Shown in pieces: positions 62,481 through 64,000 of a stretch of DNA of 64,000 nucleotides. The notes below the pieces were generated by a model, which ran no database searches, was not told the DNA's origin, and saw nothing but the letters and a program-made list of their open reading frames with translations. A program made the position numbers and the translations under genes. This DNA is from Mesonia oceanica (GTDB lineage: Bacteria > Bacteroidota > Bacteroidia > Flavobacteriales > Flavobacteriaceae): NCBI RefSeq assembly GCF_902499555.1, contig NZ_CABVMM010000003.1, forward strand, positions 310,001-374,000, written 5' to 3'. Each line of letters begins with the position of its first letter. The stretch's first letter is position 1.

Positions 62481-64000
62481 ATGAAAAAAAATATTAAATA
62501 CTTATTTTATAGCTTATTACTAATAGTAATAGCCTCTTGTACAGAAGATGAAGGTTTAGAGGAGTTAAATACTGGGGCACCTACGAATATCGCTGTAGAT
62601 TTTTCCATCACACAAGATAATTCAGGAGAGGTAACGATGTATCCTTCTGGAGAAGGAGCTAACAGTTTTATTATAGATTATGGAGATGGAAGTGAAGTAT
62701 CTGAAGAAATTTCCACAGGAAATAATAGTACTCACGTTTATGAAGAAGGAACTTATGAAGTTACCGTTACTGCGATGAATTTAGCAGGAGATACCGCTTC
62801 AATGACACAAACTTTAGTTGTCTCTTTTTCTGCTCCAGAAAATTTAGAAGTGACCATTACAAAAGATGCGAGTAATCCGTTTTTAGTAAATGTTTCGGCA
62901 GAAGCAGTTAACGCAGCAGCTTTTGAAGTTTATTTTGGCGAAGAACAAGGTGAAACCGCAACCCCTATGATGATAGGTGAAACGGTAAGCTACGAGTATA
63001 GCAGTATAGGAACTTATACCATTACCGTTATTGCCTTAAGTGGAGGTGAAGAAACAACCACATATACAGAGGAAATTGAGATAGTAGATCCCCTAGTTTT
63101 ACCAATTACTTTTGAGTCAGAAACGGTAGATTATACTTTTTACAATTTTGGAGGAGGAGAAGCTACAGGAGTACCTTTAGTGAGTAACCCGGCACCAAGT
63201 GAAGTTAATAATAGTGAAACTGTTGCTTCTTATACAAAAGTTGCAGGTTCAGAAACTTGGGCAGGAACTTCTGTGACATTAAATGAAGCCATAGATTTCA
63301 GTACAACTTCTTTTATTTCAATGGATGTTTATTCGCCAACTGTAGGAACACCAATTCTATTTAAAATAGAAGATAGTGATAATTCAGATAATTTTGTTGA
63401 ATTCCAAGCAACTACAACAGTAGCGAACGAATGGGAAACCATTGTCTTTGATTTGTCTGGTCTAGATCAATCTATAACATATGAGGTCATTGCTTTATTT
63501 TTCAATTTCAATACTTCTGGTACAGGTGAAACTTATTATTTTGATAATATTCAATTAGCAAGTCCTACAATTGTAGAATTGCCAATTACTTTTGAAGGGA
63601 GCCAGAGTGCGTATGCTTGGACAGAATTTGGAGGAGCTCCGGTAACTATCGAGCCTAATCCAGATATGAGTGATGCAAATCCTAGCGCAACAGTTGCTAA
63701 AATGTTTAAAGTAAACAATTCTTTAGACTATGCTGGTGCATTTATGGATTTAGATAATCCCGTAGATTTCAATCAAAACACTTCGATTAGTATGAAAGTT
63801 TGGTCTCCTGAAGCTAACACAACGGTAACCTTGAAATTTGAGGACCCTCAAGATGGGGCGATTTTTGCAGAAGCAAACGCAGTTACAACCGTAGCTAATG
63901 CTTGGCAAACTATAACATTTGATTTTAGTGGAGTAGATGTAAATCAAAACTATCAACGAATGGTACTTTTCTTTGATTTTGGTTCAATAGGTACAGGTTT
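62481..64000 (+). CDS. PKD-containing surface glycan-binding lipoprotein (3' end outside window)
   Basis: The frame is open from ATG 62481 to the right edge. Lipobox IVIASCTED. Two PKD-type domains (SFIIDYGDGSEVSEEISTGN, then HVYEEGTYEVTVTA; second ending EYSSIGTYTITVIALSGG) precede two tandem domains of about 155 residues, each starting LPITFE and containing DFSTTSFISMDVYSP / DFNQNTSISMKVWSP and the ending NANEWETIVFDL-like strand. Such domains are probably carbohydrate-binding. Position after susD fits a surface glycan-binding protein; an in-frame ATG at 62475 is also possible. Confidence 0.88.
   Translation, partial: MKKNIKYLFYSLLLIVIASCTEDEGLEELNTGAPTNIAVDFSITQDNSGEVTMYPSGEGANSFIIDYGDGSEVSEEISTGNNSTHVYEEGTYEVTVTAMNLAGDTASMTQTLVVSFSAPENLEVTITKDASNPFLVNVSAEAVNAAAFEVYFGEEQGETATPMMIGETVSYEYSSIGTYTITVIALSGGEETTTYTEEIEIVDPLVLPITFESETVDYTFYNFGGGEATGVPLVSNPAPSEVNNSETVASYTKVAGSETWAGTSVTLNEAIDFSTTSFISMDVYSPTVGTPILFKIEDSDNSDNFVEFQATTTVANEWETIVFDLSGLDQSITYEVIALFFNFNTSGTGETYYFDNIQLASPTIVELPITFEGSQSAYAWTEFGGAPVTIEPNPDMSDANPSATVAKMFKVNNSLDYAGAFMDLDNPVDFNQNTSISMKVWSPEANTTVTLKFEDPQDGAIFAEANAVTTVANAWQTITFDFSGVDVNQNYQRMVLFFDFGSIGTG

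Noticed and set aside
1-64000. CRISPR array, integrase-bearing prophage or rRNA operon
   Set aside because: No regularly spaced direct repeats, Cas, integrase, phage structural or rRNA sequence was seen. The IVS-type genes lie in mRNA spacers, not in 23S rRNA.

Overview
The window comes from a Flavobacteriaceae-type Bacteroidota chromosome. The evidence is a low-GC genome, TTTG/TAnnTTTG promoters instead of E. coli-type boxes, a short RpoD without region 1.1, a SusC/SusD pair, few Shine-Dalgarno sequences, and typical families of the group (GH3-like protein, DUF2797, DUF4230, DUF5522, AsmA-like).

Layout. 1-3.6 kb: the 3' part of a TPR-CHAT protease-like gene, a NarL-type response regulator and a DUF4230 protein. 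3.9-22 kb: a co-directional phenylacetate (paa) catabolic cluster. It begins with a TetR regulator and runs paaE-paaA-paaB-paaC-paaD-paaG-paaH-paaI-paaJ-paaZ-crotonase-paaY, followed by a 2-oxoacid dehydrogenase E2 and a fused E1 alpha-beta. An 18-bp palindrome lies on the promoter between the TetR gene and paaE. The pathway from phenylacetyl-CoA (epoxidase, isomerase, ring opening, beta-oxidation) is essentially complete, but no phenylacetate-CoA ligase (paaK) is visible. Every spacer from paaE to paaY holds an extra element: three four-helix-bundle (23S rRNA intervening-sequence type) genes, one GIY-YIG nuclease gene, and several families of short palindromic repeats, two of them nested inside a larger repeat and one lying in frame inside paaH.

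22-46 kb is mostly housekeeping: ferritin-like PA2169 protein, geranylgeranyl-reductase-family enzyme, DUF4136 lipoprotein, urocanate hydratase, PLP enzymes, glucosaminidase-LysM lipoprotein, hemL, GH3-like, rpsU, rpoD, AsmA-like, queuosine-precursor transporter, a FolK-deoxynucleoside kinase fusion, an RNA methyltransferase, an aldo/keto reductase and mutS. 46.4-46.8 kb: tRNA-Gly(GCC) and tRNA-Leu(UAA) with a good promoter and a terminator. 46.8-54.9 kb: accessory genes, including a TM1410-type glycoside-hydrolase-like lipoprotein whose 3' end is duplicated 0.7 kb downstream, a GluR0-like ligand-gated potassium channel, a LacI regulator and an AEC transporter.

54.9-64 kb: the start of a polysaccharide utilisation locus. 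It has a membrane-anchored Y_Y_Y/LuxR regulator, SusC, SusD and a PKD-containing surface lipoprotein cut by the right edge. The regulator-susC spacer carries two adjacent TTACCTCAACA copies and one inverted copy.
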